Positions 16,229 through 23,724 of a DNA stretch of 41,065 bases are shown one piece after another; position 1 is the stretch's first letter, and each line of letters begins with the position of its first letter. A program made the position numbers and the translations under genes. Where the stretch lies: NCBI GenBank assembly GCA_944393125.1, contig CALXZB010000011.1:1-41065 (forward strand). The letters are read 5' to 3'. The DNA is from an uncultured Clostridia bacterium (GTDB lineage: Bacteria; Bacillota; Clostridia; TANB77; CAG-508). The notes below the pieces were generated by a model. The model was not told where the DNA came from. It was given only the letters and a program-made list of their open reading frames with translations, and made no database searches.

Positions 16229-17563
16229 TTAAATTTCTATATCTTTGTCTAGCTTTTCTCTTACTATTACTCTAATAGGTGTTCCTTCTAGTCCAAATTC
16301 TTTTCTTATTTGATTTACTAAGTATCTTTCATATGAAAAATGGAATAATTCCTTATTGTTTACAAATATTACAAATGTTGGTGGTTTTGTACTTGCTTGT
16401 GTTCCATAAAATATTTTTAGACGCTTTCCTTTATCTGTAGGAGGTTGTACTATTGCAATTGCTTCATTTATTACTTGATTTAGTGTTGCAGTTGGTATTC
16501 TCATTGCATTCTGTTCTGCAACATGGTTTATCATATCAAATAGTTTGTCCACCCTTTGACCTGTTTTGGCTGATATAAATATCACAGGAGCATATGATAA
16601 ATAAGATAATTTATTGTATATTTCTTTTTTATATTTTTCTAATGTTCCTGTTTCTTTTTCATATTTATCCCATTTATTTACAACTATGATTATTCCTTTT
16701 CCTGCTTCATGAGCTTCACCAGCTATTTTGGCATCTTGTTCTGTTACACCCTCCAAAGCATCAATTAGCATCAAACATACATCTGATCTTTCAATTGCTA
16801 ATAGTGTTCTCATTATACTAAATTTTTCTATTGATTCAGTAATTTTACTTTTTCTTCTAATTCCTGCTGTATCTATTAACACATATTTTCCATGTTCATT
16901 TTCATATTTAGTATCTATTGCATCTCTTGTAGTACCAGCAATTGAACTAACTATTGTTCTATTTTCTCCTAAAATTTTATTAATTAGTGATGATTTTCCT
17001 ACATTTGGTTTTCCTATTACTGCTACTTTAATTCTGTCTTCATCGTTTTCATCATCTTTTTTTTCAGGAAATTTTTCATATATAGCATCAAGTACATCTC
17101 CTATTCCTAATGCATTTGCTGCTGATACTGGATATGGTTCTCCTATTCCCAAATTATAAAATTCGTATATATCATTTTTGTCTTTGCTCATATTATCCGC
17201 TTTATTGCAAACTAGCACTACTGGTTTTTGAGATTTTTTTAACATTATTGCAATTTCTTTATCAACAGCAGTTACACCTTGTTTAACATCTGTTAAAAAT
17301 ATTATAACATCTGCTATATCAATTGCAATTTTAGCTTGTTCTCTCATTTGTGATATTATTATATCTTCTGATTCTGGTTCTATTCCTGCTGTGTCAACAA
17401 TCGTAAAAGTTCTACCTCTCCAATTTGTTTCAGCATATACTCTGTCTCTAGTTACTCCTGGAGAATCTTCTACTATTGATATTCGGCTTCCTACTATATA
17501 ATTAAAAAATGTTGATTTTCCTACATTTGGTTTTCCTATAATTGCTACTGTTGGTTTTGACAT
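16229..17563 (-). CDS. der: Ribosome-associated double GTPase Der (EngA)
   Basis: 50S assembly factor with two GTPase domains and a KH-like C-terminal domain. G1 of domain 1 is GKPNVGKST (10-18) with DTAGIE and NKAD. Domain 2 starts at about 178 with a second GKPNVGKSS, DTAGIRRK and NKWDKYE. The KH-like part contains KRLKIFYGTQASTKPPTFVIFVN. The 444-residue length is normal. AAAGGTGG precedes ATG. It heads the der-plsY-gpsA group, an order common in clostridia. Confidence 0.96.
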   Translation of the reverse strand: MSKPTVAIIGKPNVGKSTFFNYIVGSRISIVEDSPGVTRDRVYAETNWRGRTFTIVDTAGIEPESEDIIISQMREQAKIAIDIADVIIFLTDVKQGVTAVDKEIAIMLKKSQKPVVLVCNKADNMSKDKNDIYEFYNLGIGEPYPVSAANALGIGDVLDAIYEKFPEKKDDENDEDRIKVAVIGKPNVGKSSLINKILGENRTIVSSIAGTTRDAIDTKYENEHGKYVLIDTAGIRRKSKITESIEKFSIMRTLLAIERSDVCLMLIDALEGVTEQDAKIAGEAHEAGKGIIIVVNKWDKYEKETGTLEKYKKEIYNKLSYLSYAPVIFISAKTGQRVDKLFDMINHVAEQNAMRIPTATLNQVINEAIAIVQPPTDKGKRLKIFYGTQASTKPPTFVIFVNNKELFHFSYERYLVNQIRKEFGLEGTPIRVIVREKLDKDIEI

Positions 17564-17609
17564 TTTTTACCACCTTTCTAAAAATTAACCTTTTTGCATA
17601 TTTATTTTA

Positions 17610-18212
17610 CTATTTTCCTTGTAAAATATCAATACTTTTAGTAGTTTTTTCTCTCAAAACCATTATCCACAAGAAAATACATATTAAAAATATTGCAAAA
17701 TTTTTATAGTAAAATACTCCTATACTACTTATTATTGTTAAAATTATTATAGCTATGTAATTAATTTTATTTATTATGTTATTGTTTTTATTATTTTTTA
17801 ATTTAATATCTAGTATTGTTTTTATAATTCTTCCACCATCTAATGGATATATTGGAATTAAATTAAATAATAATATTAATATATTTGAATATACTGCTTC
17901 TTCTTTCATTATATATGCAAATTTAATATTTTGACTAAGAATTGCTAATAAAGCACTTGTTATAGGTCCAGCTAATACAATAATTAATTCTTTAATTTTA
18001 CAGTTTGTAACATTTTTATAAAATGAAATAGATAATCCACATGGCATAATTTCTATTTTCTCTGGTTTTACTTTTAATATTATTCCTGCCAAAAGATGTC
18101 CTATTTCATGAAAGATACAAAAAAACATAATAATTAAATAAATTCTTAATTGATGTGTTAAATAAAATATCAACATAAAAATTATAATTTTTAAATCTAT
18201 CCTAATCTTCAA
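17610..18212 (-). CDS. spoIVFB: SpoIVFB-like site-2 intramembrane metalloprotease
   Basis: M50 family membrane protease. In sporulation SpoIVFB cleaves pro-sigma-K in the outer forespore membrane. The zinc motif H35-E36-I-G-H39 lies in an N-terminal membrane segment. The second motif is NLIPIYPLDGG, with Asp125 as third ligand. The 200 residues consist of a core M50 domain; the C-terminal CBS domain found in Bacillus SpoIVFB (288 residues) is absent. The gene lies 13 bases after an M23 protein resembling SpoIVFA, matching the spoIVFA-spoIVFB operon order. The pairing supports SpoIVFB; a housekeeping M50 protease is the alternative. Confidence 0.8.
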   Translation of the reverse strand: MKIRIDLKIIIFMLIFYLTHQLRIYLIIMFFCIFHEIGHLLAGIILKVKPEKIEIMPCGLSISFYKNVTNCKIKELIIVLAGPITSALLAILSQNIKFAYIMKEEAVYSNILILLFNLIPIYPLDGGRIIKTILDIKLKNNKNNNIINKINYIAIIILTIISSIGVFYYKNFAIFLICIFLWIMVLREKTTKSIDILQGK

Positions 18213-18225
18213 TTTTTTTCCTTTC

Positions 18226-19152
18226 TTATAATTCTAAAATTAATTGCGGATCTACATATCTATTTTGATACATTATCTCAAAATGCAAATGAGGGCCAGT
18301 AGTATTTCCTGTGTTTCCAACTTCTCCAATCTCTTGTCCTTGTAATACAGTGTCTCCTTCTTTTACATATACTTTATCACAATGAGCATATAGTATTGTT
18401 ACATCATTTATTTGAATTTTCAAATGATTTCCATAATCTCCTTGGCTAGATACTAAAATTACATTTCCTTCTGTTGCTGATACAATTTTAGTTCCTATTG
18501 TTGCTGCAATATCCGTACCTGTATGATTTTTAGGAACTGATGCTGTTGTAGGGTTTCTAGGCCCAAACATTGAACTTATTGTTCCAGTAACAGGTTTTAT
18601 AAAACTTATTGTACTTTTTATATAATTTGCATCTTGTTCCATTTGTGATAATGATGAAGTTTCATCAGTTTCAATTATTTCACTATTATTTTCGACATTT
18701 TCTACATCATTTGTTGATAACTCCTCTGCTCCACCTATGTTTTGATCATTATTTTGTATTTCTTCTTTTGTTTTTTCTTCATTTATTTGTACATTTTCTT
18801 CATCATTAACTACGTTTTCTGTATTAATATAATTTTTTATAATTTCATTAATTTTATTTGTTACAATGCTATATATTTGTGAAAAATTTATATCTTGTGA
18901 CAATATCTCTCTAGCTTTTTCAGTAAAATCTTGTGAAAATATACTATTACTATTAATAATCAAATAAAAAATAATATATATTATTATACACATGATAATT
19001 TGCTTTATCATTTTTCTAAAAATTTTAATATCTTTTTTTGGTTTTTTATTGCTTCTTGTTTTTTCTTTTACAGGTGTTTCTAAATTTTTTCTTTTATAAT
19101 ATATCTCTTCAGCTTTTTTTATTTTATCTTCGACAGACATTATTCTTTCCAT
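18226..19152 (-). CDS. spoIVFA: SpoIVFA-like membrane-anchored M23 (LytM) protein
   Basis: A 308-residue protein: basic cytoplasmic N-terminus (1-45), one membrane segment (about 50-67), an acidic Asn/Glu-rich spacer (about 110-170) and a LytM domain (about 185-308). Zinc ligands H210xxxD214 and H288-L-H290 are intact, so it may be an active endopeptidase. In Bacillus, SpoIVFA has the same architecture and tethers BofA and SpoIVFB. The assignment rests on that architecture and on the adjacent SpoIVFB-like gene. AAAGGGG precedes the first ATG; a second in-frame ATG lies 4 codons on. A generic cell-wall M23 peptidase is the alternative. Confidence 0.7.
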   Translation of the reverse strand: MERIMSVEDKIKKAEEIYYKRKNLETPVKEKTRSNKKPKKDIKIFRKMIKQIIMCIIIYIIFYLIINSNSIFSQDFTEKAREILSQDINFSQIYSIVTNKINEIIKNYINTENVVNDEENVQINEEKTKEEIQNNDQNIGGAEELSTNDVENVENNSEIIETDETSSLSQMEQDANYIKSTISFIKPVTGTISSMFGPRNPTTASVPKNHTGTDIAATIGTKIVSATEGNVILVSSQGDYGNHLKIQINDVTILYAHCDKVYVKEGDTVLQGQEIGEVGNTGNTTGPHLHFEIMYQNRYVDPQLILEL

Positions 19153-19194
19153 ATTTCCCCTTTCTGTAGCAATAAGAATTTTTAATTACTACAA

Positions 19195-19247
19195 AAAACA
19201 CTTTATCTAATGCATTTACTAATGTTTATGCATTTATAAAGTGTTTT
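19195..19247 (-). terminator. Terminator of the sortase operon
   Basis: AAAACACTTTAT pairs with ATAAAGTGTTTT around an inner ATGCAT/ATGCAT hairpin, followed by a T-run on the minus strand. It ends the sortase/exported-protein transcript, just upstream of spoIVFA. Confidence 0.8.
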
Positions 19248-19253
19248 ATGTTA

Positions 19254-19592
19254 TTATATGAAATTTATTATTAAACTGATAAATAAAAAAACTGTTGATA
19301 TAATACTATATTTTTTTAAACATTTATATTTATACTCTATTAATTTTTTATTATAACTTTTCTTCTGATTTTCAATTTTGTTAATATAATTCTCAACAAG
19401 CATTTCTGCTTCTTTTAGGATATAGTCTTTATTTTTACTTTGAGATTCTGTTACATTTATTTCTCTTGCTTTATCTAATAATTCTTCTTGTTTTACCTTT
19501 TGCTTTTCTTTAAAAATTATTATAGCCTCATCCACCATATTTGATGGTAAATTTTTTAATATAACCATGTTTTTCATGTCGCTTGATTGCAT
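19254..19592 (-). CDS. Tail-anchored coiled-coil protein of unknown function
   Basis: A 112-residue protein. It begins MQSSDMKNMVILKNLPSNM, continues as charged helix with coiled-coil character (about 27-92), and ends in a single membrane segment at the extreme C-terminus (about 95-112). There is no signal peptide, so the bulk probably stays in the cytoplasm. It has a good ribosome site (AAAGGAGTGATATA before ATG), and a TATAAT lies about 30 bases upstream. It follows the sortase/A-K-Y genes in the same direction and shares their terminator, so it may be the last gene of that operon. I do not recognise the family. Confidence 0.65.
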   Translation of the reverse strand: MQSSDMKNMVILKNLPSNMVDEAIIIFKEKQKVKQEELLDKAREINVTESQSKNKDYILKEAEMLVENYINKIENQKKSYNKKLIEYKYKCLKKYSIISTVFLFISLIINFI

Positions 19593-19650
19593 TATATCAC
19601 TCCTTTGAAAATTATTATACTTTAATTTTTTCCAGTATAAAAAAATTTAT

Positions 19651-19785
19651 TCAATTACTTTTTTTTATTATTATCTCAGCAGCTGTTTTGGTAATTTCTA
19701 AAGAATATTTGGCAAAACAAATAGAATTTATATTAACTATTAAAATTATAATTAACATAGCACTAATCATTTTTATTAATTTCAT
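19651..19785 (-). CDS. 44-residue exported pre-peptide with A-K-Y signal signature
   Basis: A short gene of MKLIKMISAML..., ending in a stop at 19651-19653. The frame has a Lys n-region, a hydrophobic core and a cleavage-like ICFA|KYSLEITKTAAEI, which leaves about 19 mature residues. The YA/FA|KY junction repeats that of the upstream exported proteins (TYA|KYIT and VYA|KYVT). AGAAAGGG lies 5-6 bases before ATG, and the start is 12 bases after the stop of the preceding gene. It may be a real secreted peptide or the remnant N-terminus of a third paralogue; no continuation was found in the other frames. Confidence 0.6.
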   Translation of the reverse strand: MKLIKMISAMLIIILIVNINSICFAKYSLEITKTAAEIIIKKSN

Positions 19786-19797
19786 TTTTTCCCTTTC

Positions 19798-20319
19798 TCA
19801 ATTATTTACAATAGCTTTTATTTCAAAAATATATTTACTAATTTTTTGTGCATCTATAGTATCTTGTATGTTATGTATTTCATCAATGTAATATTCCCAT
19901 TTCCACTTTATAGATATTTCATCATTGAATATAAATTCTTTATTTATTATTTCTTCAATTTCTTTTAATGAAGAATATTTTTGATTTTTAAATGAAAATA
20001 TTAAATTTTTTGGTTTTAAACTTTTTTCTTCTATTTCAATTTTATAATTTGAACTTAAATTCTTTTTGAATTTTATTGTGAATTCACCACTACTTCCTGG
20101 AGCTATTTTGTTTTTATATTTACTTTCTATTGTTGAAAATATATCTATTTCAACAGAATCTGTTAAATAAAATACTTCTTTATCTTTTGAAATATTCAAA
20201 AATCCCAAAATTATTATATCTTCAAAAATTCTTTTCTTTGATTTAAAAATGTATAGACTTATAAAAATTAAAATAAAAACAATTACAATAGGAAAAATAC
20301 TTTTTAATATTTTTTTCAT
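19798..20319 (-). CDS. Membrane-anchored relative of the exported A-K-Y protein
   Basis: A 173-residue protein with an N-terminal hydrophobic anchor (about 5-24, MKKILKSIFPIVIV...) and an extracellular domain. It shares ordered motifs with the 192-residue protein two genes upstream: KIAPGSSGE (71-79), KWKWEYY (138-144) and DTIDA (153-157), against KIAPGTSGE, EWVWEYE and DTQDG there. Here the typical A-K-Y cleavage site is missing, so the N-terminus may stay as an anchor. It overlaps the preceding gene by ATGA and has AGGAG upstream. The family resembles TasA/camelysin-type matrix proteins; the role is inferred. Confidence 0.65.
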   Translation of the reverse strand: MKKILKSIFPIVIVFILIFISLYIFKSKKRIFEDIIILGFLNISKDKEVFYLTDSVEIDIFSTIESKYKNKIAPGSSGEFTIKFKKNLSSNYKIEIEEKSLKPKNLIFSFKNQKYSSLKEIEEIINKEFIFNDEISIKWKWEYYIDEIHNIQDTIDAQKISKYIFEIKAIVNN

Positions 20320-20765
20320 ATTTTCTCCTGTTCTGAATGTATCTTTATTTGAACTTCATCCCAAATATCTTCATTTATATTTTCAGATAAATTATTGTAT
20401 TTAATCTTTAATTTATAATTTTGCTCTATTTTTTTATTTCCACTTATTAATATTTTTTCTGTTTTTAGATTGTTTAATTCGATTATAGAATCCTCACTAT
20501 ATAGTTCAAATTCAAGTATATTTTCCAATTTTGAAATAATTTCTATTGAATACAAAAAACCAGTTTCACTAATTTCGTTTTCTTTAAAATTCTTTACAGA
20601 GAACTCATAAAATCCTATATTGTTTAATTCGCTTATTTGTAATTTTTCTTTTCCTTCAACAATAAATATTGGTGTTGCAATTTTAAATATTGAATTAATT
20701 TTTTCTATAGTCACATATTTAGCATAAACTACATGTGTAAATAAAATGATTGTAATCATTATCAC
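20316..20765 (-). CDS. Small exported protein with A-K-Y signal peptide, probably starting at an AUA codon
   Basis: The frame from the GTG at 20765 gives 149 residues, with a hydrophobic stretch ending HVVYA|KYVTIEK and a beta-rich mature part. The GTG has no ribosome site and leaves no positive n-region. Upstream in frame, after a stop at 20798, come codons IKILKKIILVV, which give a proper Lys-rich n-region. GAGGGAG (20812-20806) is 10 bases before the AUA at 20795, where this stretch begins. So translation probably starts at AUA (20795, 159 residues), or an ATG has mutated. The protein is less similar to its neighbours than they are to each other, but shares the signal junction. Middle gene of the operon. 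Confidence 0.65.
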   Translation of the reverse strand: MIMITIILFTHVVYAKYVTIEKINSIFKIATPIFIVEGKEKLQISELNNIGFYEFSVKNFKENEISETGFLYSIEIISKLENILEFELYSEDSIIELNNLKTEKILISGNKKIEQNYKLKIKYNNLSENINEDIWDEVQIKIHSEQEKI

Positions 20766-20828
20766 TACAAGTATTATTTTCTTTAATATTTTTATTTAAA
20801 ACTCACTCCCTCGCATTTTTATTTATTA

Positions 20829-21407
20829 TTAATTGCTTTGAGCTGCTGTTACTACAATATCAAATGTATATTCATCTAATGTGATTCCATCTTGTGTATC
20901 TATAATATCATTTGCTGTAATTTCTTCGCTTTCTTTTCCTGTTTCATATTCCCATACCCATTCTATTAAAATTCTTCTAGTTTGTGGTTCATCATGTGCA
21001 ATATGTCCTTGTATATTATCAAATTCAGAAAGTGATTTTGCTTTACTTACACCATATGTAAATACTATATTATTAGGTTTGTTTTTTTCATTTATAAAAT
21101 TAACAGAATAGTCCATATCAACTTCTGAACCACTTCCATCTATATCAATAATTATTTCTCCAGATGTTCCTGGTGCAATTTTTCCGTTTACTAATGTTTC
21201 TTTATCTACTGAATTTGTTAATTTAACATTTTTAGTTTGTTCTCCTTCTTTTACAATTTCAAATGACCATTTTGCAATTTCTGCTTCTCCTATTGCTTTT
21301 TCAGAAGTTATATATTTAGCATATGTAATTCCTATCATTTGTACTGATATTATAAATATTATAGCTAATAAAATTATTTTTTTATTTATTTTTCTTTTAT
21401 CTTTCAT
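20829..21407 (-). CDS. TasA/camelysin-like exported protein with SipW-type signal peptide
   Basis: A 192-residue protein with signal peptide MKDKRKINKK...GITYA|KYITSEKA, cleaved after Ala30. The A-(K/Y) junction followed by a conserved mature start is typical of proteins processed by an ER-type SipW signal peptidase, including the TasA fibre protein of Bacillus. The mature region is beta-rich with KIAPGTSGE (76-84), EWVWEYE (149-155) and DTQDG (170-174). There is no LPxTG motif or C-terminal anchor, so it is not an obvious sortase substrate. Its ATG overlaps the sortase gene, with GAGGAGG upstream. Fibre or surface-layer function is inference. Confidence 0.7.
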   Translation of the reverse strand: MKDKRKINKKIILLAIIFIISVQMIGITYAKYITSEKAIGEAEIAKWSFEIVKEGEQTKNVKLTNSVDKETLVNGKIAPGTSGEIIIDIDGSGSEVDMDYSVNFINEKNKPNNIVFTYGVSKAKSLSEFDNIQGHIAHDEPQTRRILIEWVWEYETGKESEEITANDIIDTQDGITLDEYTFDIVVTAAQSN

Positions 21408-21936
21408 TATTCATTTCCTCCTCTTTTTCGATAGCTTGTATACATCTTCTATATTCTGGTTCGTTTTCTACACATGTTATAAGTGTCAACATATTTTCTT
21501 CTGTTTCGTTTAAAACATCCCAATCTGTGTCTTTTATTATTTTACATTTTTCTACTAAATATATTTTTTGAAAATCATTATGAGTATATTTTACTTCATC
21601 GCCTTCTTTTAGTTGTTTTAAATTAGCAAAATAATTGACTTCATAGCCCCTATTATGTGCTGCTAATCCTATATTTCCATGTTCTACTGATGTATTTTCA
21701 AAATGTCCTACATATTGGTTTAAAATTTCTTTTGTAGTTCCTTCTGCAATATTGGCTATTAATGATATTTTAGGGATTTCAATTTGCCATATTTCGTTTT
21801 TTTCAAGGTTATCTCCTTTAAGTACTCTATCTTGCTCAATATTAGTATTTTTCATAATTTCTTGTCCAATCTCATTATCTATATGATAATTTTTTATAAA
21901 TATTTGCATTGTTAAAAATATGCTTATTGCGAACAA
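21397..21936 (-). CDS. Sortase (class D-like), possibly starting at an AUU codon
   Basis: A transpeptidase that would join surface proteins to the wall or to each other. Numbering from the TTG at 21936, the catalytic His94 is in LAAHNRG, Cys155 in LTLITCVENEP and Arg163/164 in EYRRCIQ. This matches the TLxTC pattern of class D-like sortases of clostridia. An N-terminal membrane segment is present. The TTG lacks a good ribosome site. In frame upstream, GAGGTGAG (21986-21979) is 9 bases before an AUU at 21969, which would begin a Lys-rich n-region (ILKITKLRAF...) and give 190 residues. First gene of the operon; it overlaps the exported-protein gene by 11 bases. No LPxTG substrate was seen nearby. 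Confidence 0.85.
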   Translation of the reverse strand: MFAISIFLTMQIFIKNYHIDNEIGQEIMKNTNIEQDRVLKGDNLEKNEIWQIEIPKISLIANIAEGTTKEILNQYVGHFENTSVEHGNIGLAAHNRGYEVNYFANLKQLKEGDEVKYTHNDFQKIYLVEKCKIIKDTDWDVLNETEENMLTLITCVENEPEYRRCIQAIEKEEEMNNER

Positions 21937-22068
21937 GCAAAAAGCTCTTAATTTTGTAATTTTTAAAATTTTTTGTAACTCACCTCTTTTTTTGGATTAT
22001 TTTAATAATTTGGATTTTTTTAGAAAAAAATTTTTGATTTAATATTTTTGGAATTTAAATTCAAATAT

Positions 22069-22118
22069 ATGTTAGCATAAGTTAAATATTTTTGTCAACA
22101 TAATTCGTTCGACAAAAT
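22069..22118 (-). promoter_or_regulatory. Sortase operon promoter with paired Spo0A-type boxes
   Basis: TTTGTCAAC (22091-22099, plus) and TTTGTCGAA (22116-22108, minus) face each other within an inverted repeat TTTTGTC...GACAAAA. The second is a perfect 0A box and the first is one base off. On the minus strand TTGACA (22098-22093) overlaps the first box, and TAACAT (22074-22069) follows with an 18-base spacer. This resembles Spo0A-activated sigma-A promoters. The pair could equally act on the divergent HD-GYP gene. It is the same box arrangement as upstream of spoIIA. Confidence 0.5.
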
Positions 22119-22224
22119 AGCTTATATACTATTTGAATTTTTTAAAAGATTACTCTTTTTTATATTGCTATCTTTATAATTTAATGATATTATTATTAAA
22201 AAAAATCTTAAAGGAGATTTTTAA

Positions 22225-23160
22225 ATGAAAGAATTGAAAGAAACATTTAATTTTTATGATCAAACATATATAAAATCATATAATTTAGACAAATCAATAC
22301 AATATCAATTGAATTTACTAGATTCTCTAGATGTATATACTAGAAAACATTGTGAAAATGTAGCAACTATAACGTGTAACTTGTGCAAAAAATTACATCT
22401 ACCTAGAGGTTTTACAGAATACTGTGCTATATGTGCATATCTTCACGATGTTGGAAAATTATTTATTCCTTCATCAATTTTGCAAAAACCTTCCCAATTA
22501 ACGGATGAAGAATATGAAACTATGAAAACTCATACTACATTGGGGTATAAATTATGCATAAAAGATGCAAAACTAAGACCTTATTATGCAGGTGCTTATT
22601 ATCATCATGAATGCCTTGATGGAACAGGATATCCTCAAGGTCTTGTTAAGAAAGATATTCCTTTTGAAGCTCAAATTATTAAAGTTGCTGATGAATATGA
22701 TGCTCTTGTAAACAAAAGACAATACAAATCACATATTGGAATTTCAGATGCTTTAAAAATGATTATTGATGACACAAAGCCTTCAAGTAATGCACCAAAA
22801 AATACAGGATTTTCTAAAGCAGGAAAAATTAATAAAAAAATTGTAAAAAAATTACTAAAAGTTGTTATTGATGATATAGAATATGAATTATCTTGTATAA
22901 TTGAATATGTTAAAATTTTAAAAAAAGACATTGAAAGATTTGAAAAAATTAATAGTTTAATACGTAAAAAAGATTCATGTAAAAAAGAAAATCAGATAAA
23001 TTACTATAATGAATATATAAATATGTATTTCCACCAAGGAGAAAACCTTGACAATTTTGACCAATTATATAAAGAGCTAATAGATGCTTATGAACTAAAA
23101 AAATCTAATATGATTGATTTACACAAAGAGATAAAAATTATTAAAAGACTTAAAGTTTAA
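22225..23160 (+). CDS. HD-GYP domain phosphohydrolase
   Basis: A 311-residue cytoplasmic protein. The HD motif is H74-D75 (LHDVGKL), followed by the HD-GYP hallmarks HHECLDGTGYP (127-137) and the helix with ADEYDAL (155-161). HD-GYP proteins hydrolyse cyclic di-GMP or related dinucleotides; the exact substrate is not shown. There is no sensor domain. The N-terminus is short (1-35), and the C-terminal 100 residues are charged and helical. An insertion (KPSSNAPKNTGFSKAGKINKK) lies in the C-terminal part of the domain. AAGGAG is 8 bases before ATG, and TATAAT is at 22175. Divergent from the sortase operon. Confidence 0.88.
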   Translation: MKELKETFNFYDQTYIKSYNLDKSIQYQLNLLDSLDVYTRKHCENVATITCNLCKKLHLPRGFTEYCAICAYLHDVGKLFIPSSILQKPSQLTDEEYETMKTHTTLGYKLCIKDAKLRPYYAGAYYHHECLDGTGYPQGLVKKDIPFEAQIIKVADEYDALVNKRQYKSHIGISDALKMIIDDTKPSSNAPKNTGFSKAGKINKKIVKKLLKVVIDDIEYELSCIIEYVKILKKDIERFEKINSLIRKKDSCKKENQINYYNEYINMYFHQGENLDNFDQLYKELIDAYELKKSNMIDLHKEIKIIKRLKV

Positions 23161-23192
23161 GAGGAATGCTTTTATACATTCCTCTTATTTTT
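23159..23192. terminator. Bidirectional terminator between the HD-GYP gene and ftsL
   Basis: AAGAGGAATG pairs with CATTCCTCTT, followed by ATTTTTTT on the plus strand. It overlaps both stop codons. Confidence 0.85.
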
Positions 23193-23724
23193 TTATAAAA
23201 TATTCAATAATTTTTTCTATTAAACTGGTTTCATCTTCTTTTATTAACTTGTTAGTTGTTTCTACATTATCTGATTTTTCTAAATCAACTGGAGTTGCAG
23301 TCTTTGCTTGCATTCCTAACTGTTCTGAAGCAGTTTTTTTAATTTCATTCCAATTTAATTTATTTTCTTCTTCTTTTATACTTTTCTCAACTTGGCCATT
23401 TTCTTTTTGAATTGTGGCTAATTGATTTTCTAGTTCTTTCTTTTGATTAAACATTTCCATTATTGCGATTTCTCTATAACTTAAAGCAAGTAACATACCA
23501 AATATAGCAATTACAACAATCAATTGTATTGCTTTATTTTTTCTTTCTTGAGCTTTTTTATATTTTTGTTTTTCAATACGTTTCTTTACATCTGATTTTG
23601 ATTCTAATTTCTTTGAGTTCATATTTCTTGTTGTAACTTTTTTTGTTGTTCTTGGTGCATATTCTGGTTCATATTTTCTTGGACTTGTTCCGTATTGATA
23701 TGATGCTCTTGGCATGTTTCTCAC
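23185..23724 (-). CDS. ftsL: FtsL-like cell division protein
   Basis: A 179-residue bitopic membrane protein. The N-terminal 60 residues are basic and cytoplasmic (MRNMPRASYQYG...). One membrane segment follows (about 66-83), then an extracellular coiled coil (FNQKKELENQLATIQKENGQVEKS). Sequence similarity in this family is always weak, so the call rests on architecture and position: it overlaps rsmH by 4 bases, the standard mraZ-rsmH-ftsL order of the division cluster. It would join the FtsQ/DivIB-DivIC-FtsL subcomplex. The cytoplasmic part is longer than in Bacillus FtsL. No ftsI-like gene follows; the convergent HD-GYP gene ends the cluster. Confidence 0.8.
   Translation of the reverse strand: MRNMPRASYQYGTSPRKYEPEYAPRTTKKVTTRNMNSKKLESKSDVKKRIEKQKYKKAQERKNKAIQLIVVIAIFGMLLALSYREIAIMEMFNQKKELENQLATIQKENGQVEKSIKEEENKLNWNEIKKTASEQLGMQAKTATPVDLEKSDNVETTNKLIKEDETSLIEKIIEYFIKK

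Noticed and set aside
19129-19135. TTCGACA, a Spo0A-core match at the start of the spoIVFA-like gene; a similar TTTCGACATT lies near 18696-18705.
   Set aside because: Both are inside coding sequence, unpaired and explained by codons (MSVED and EN repeats), and not linked to a promoter.
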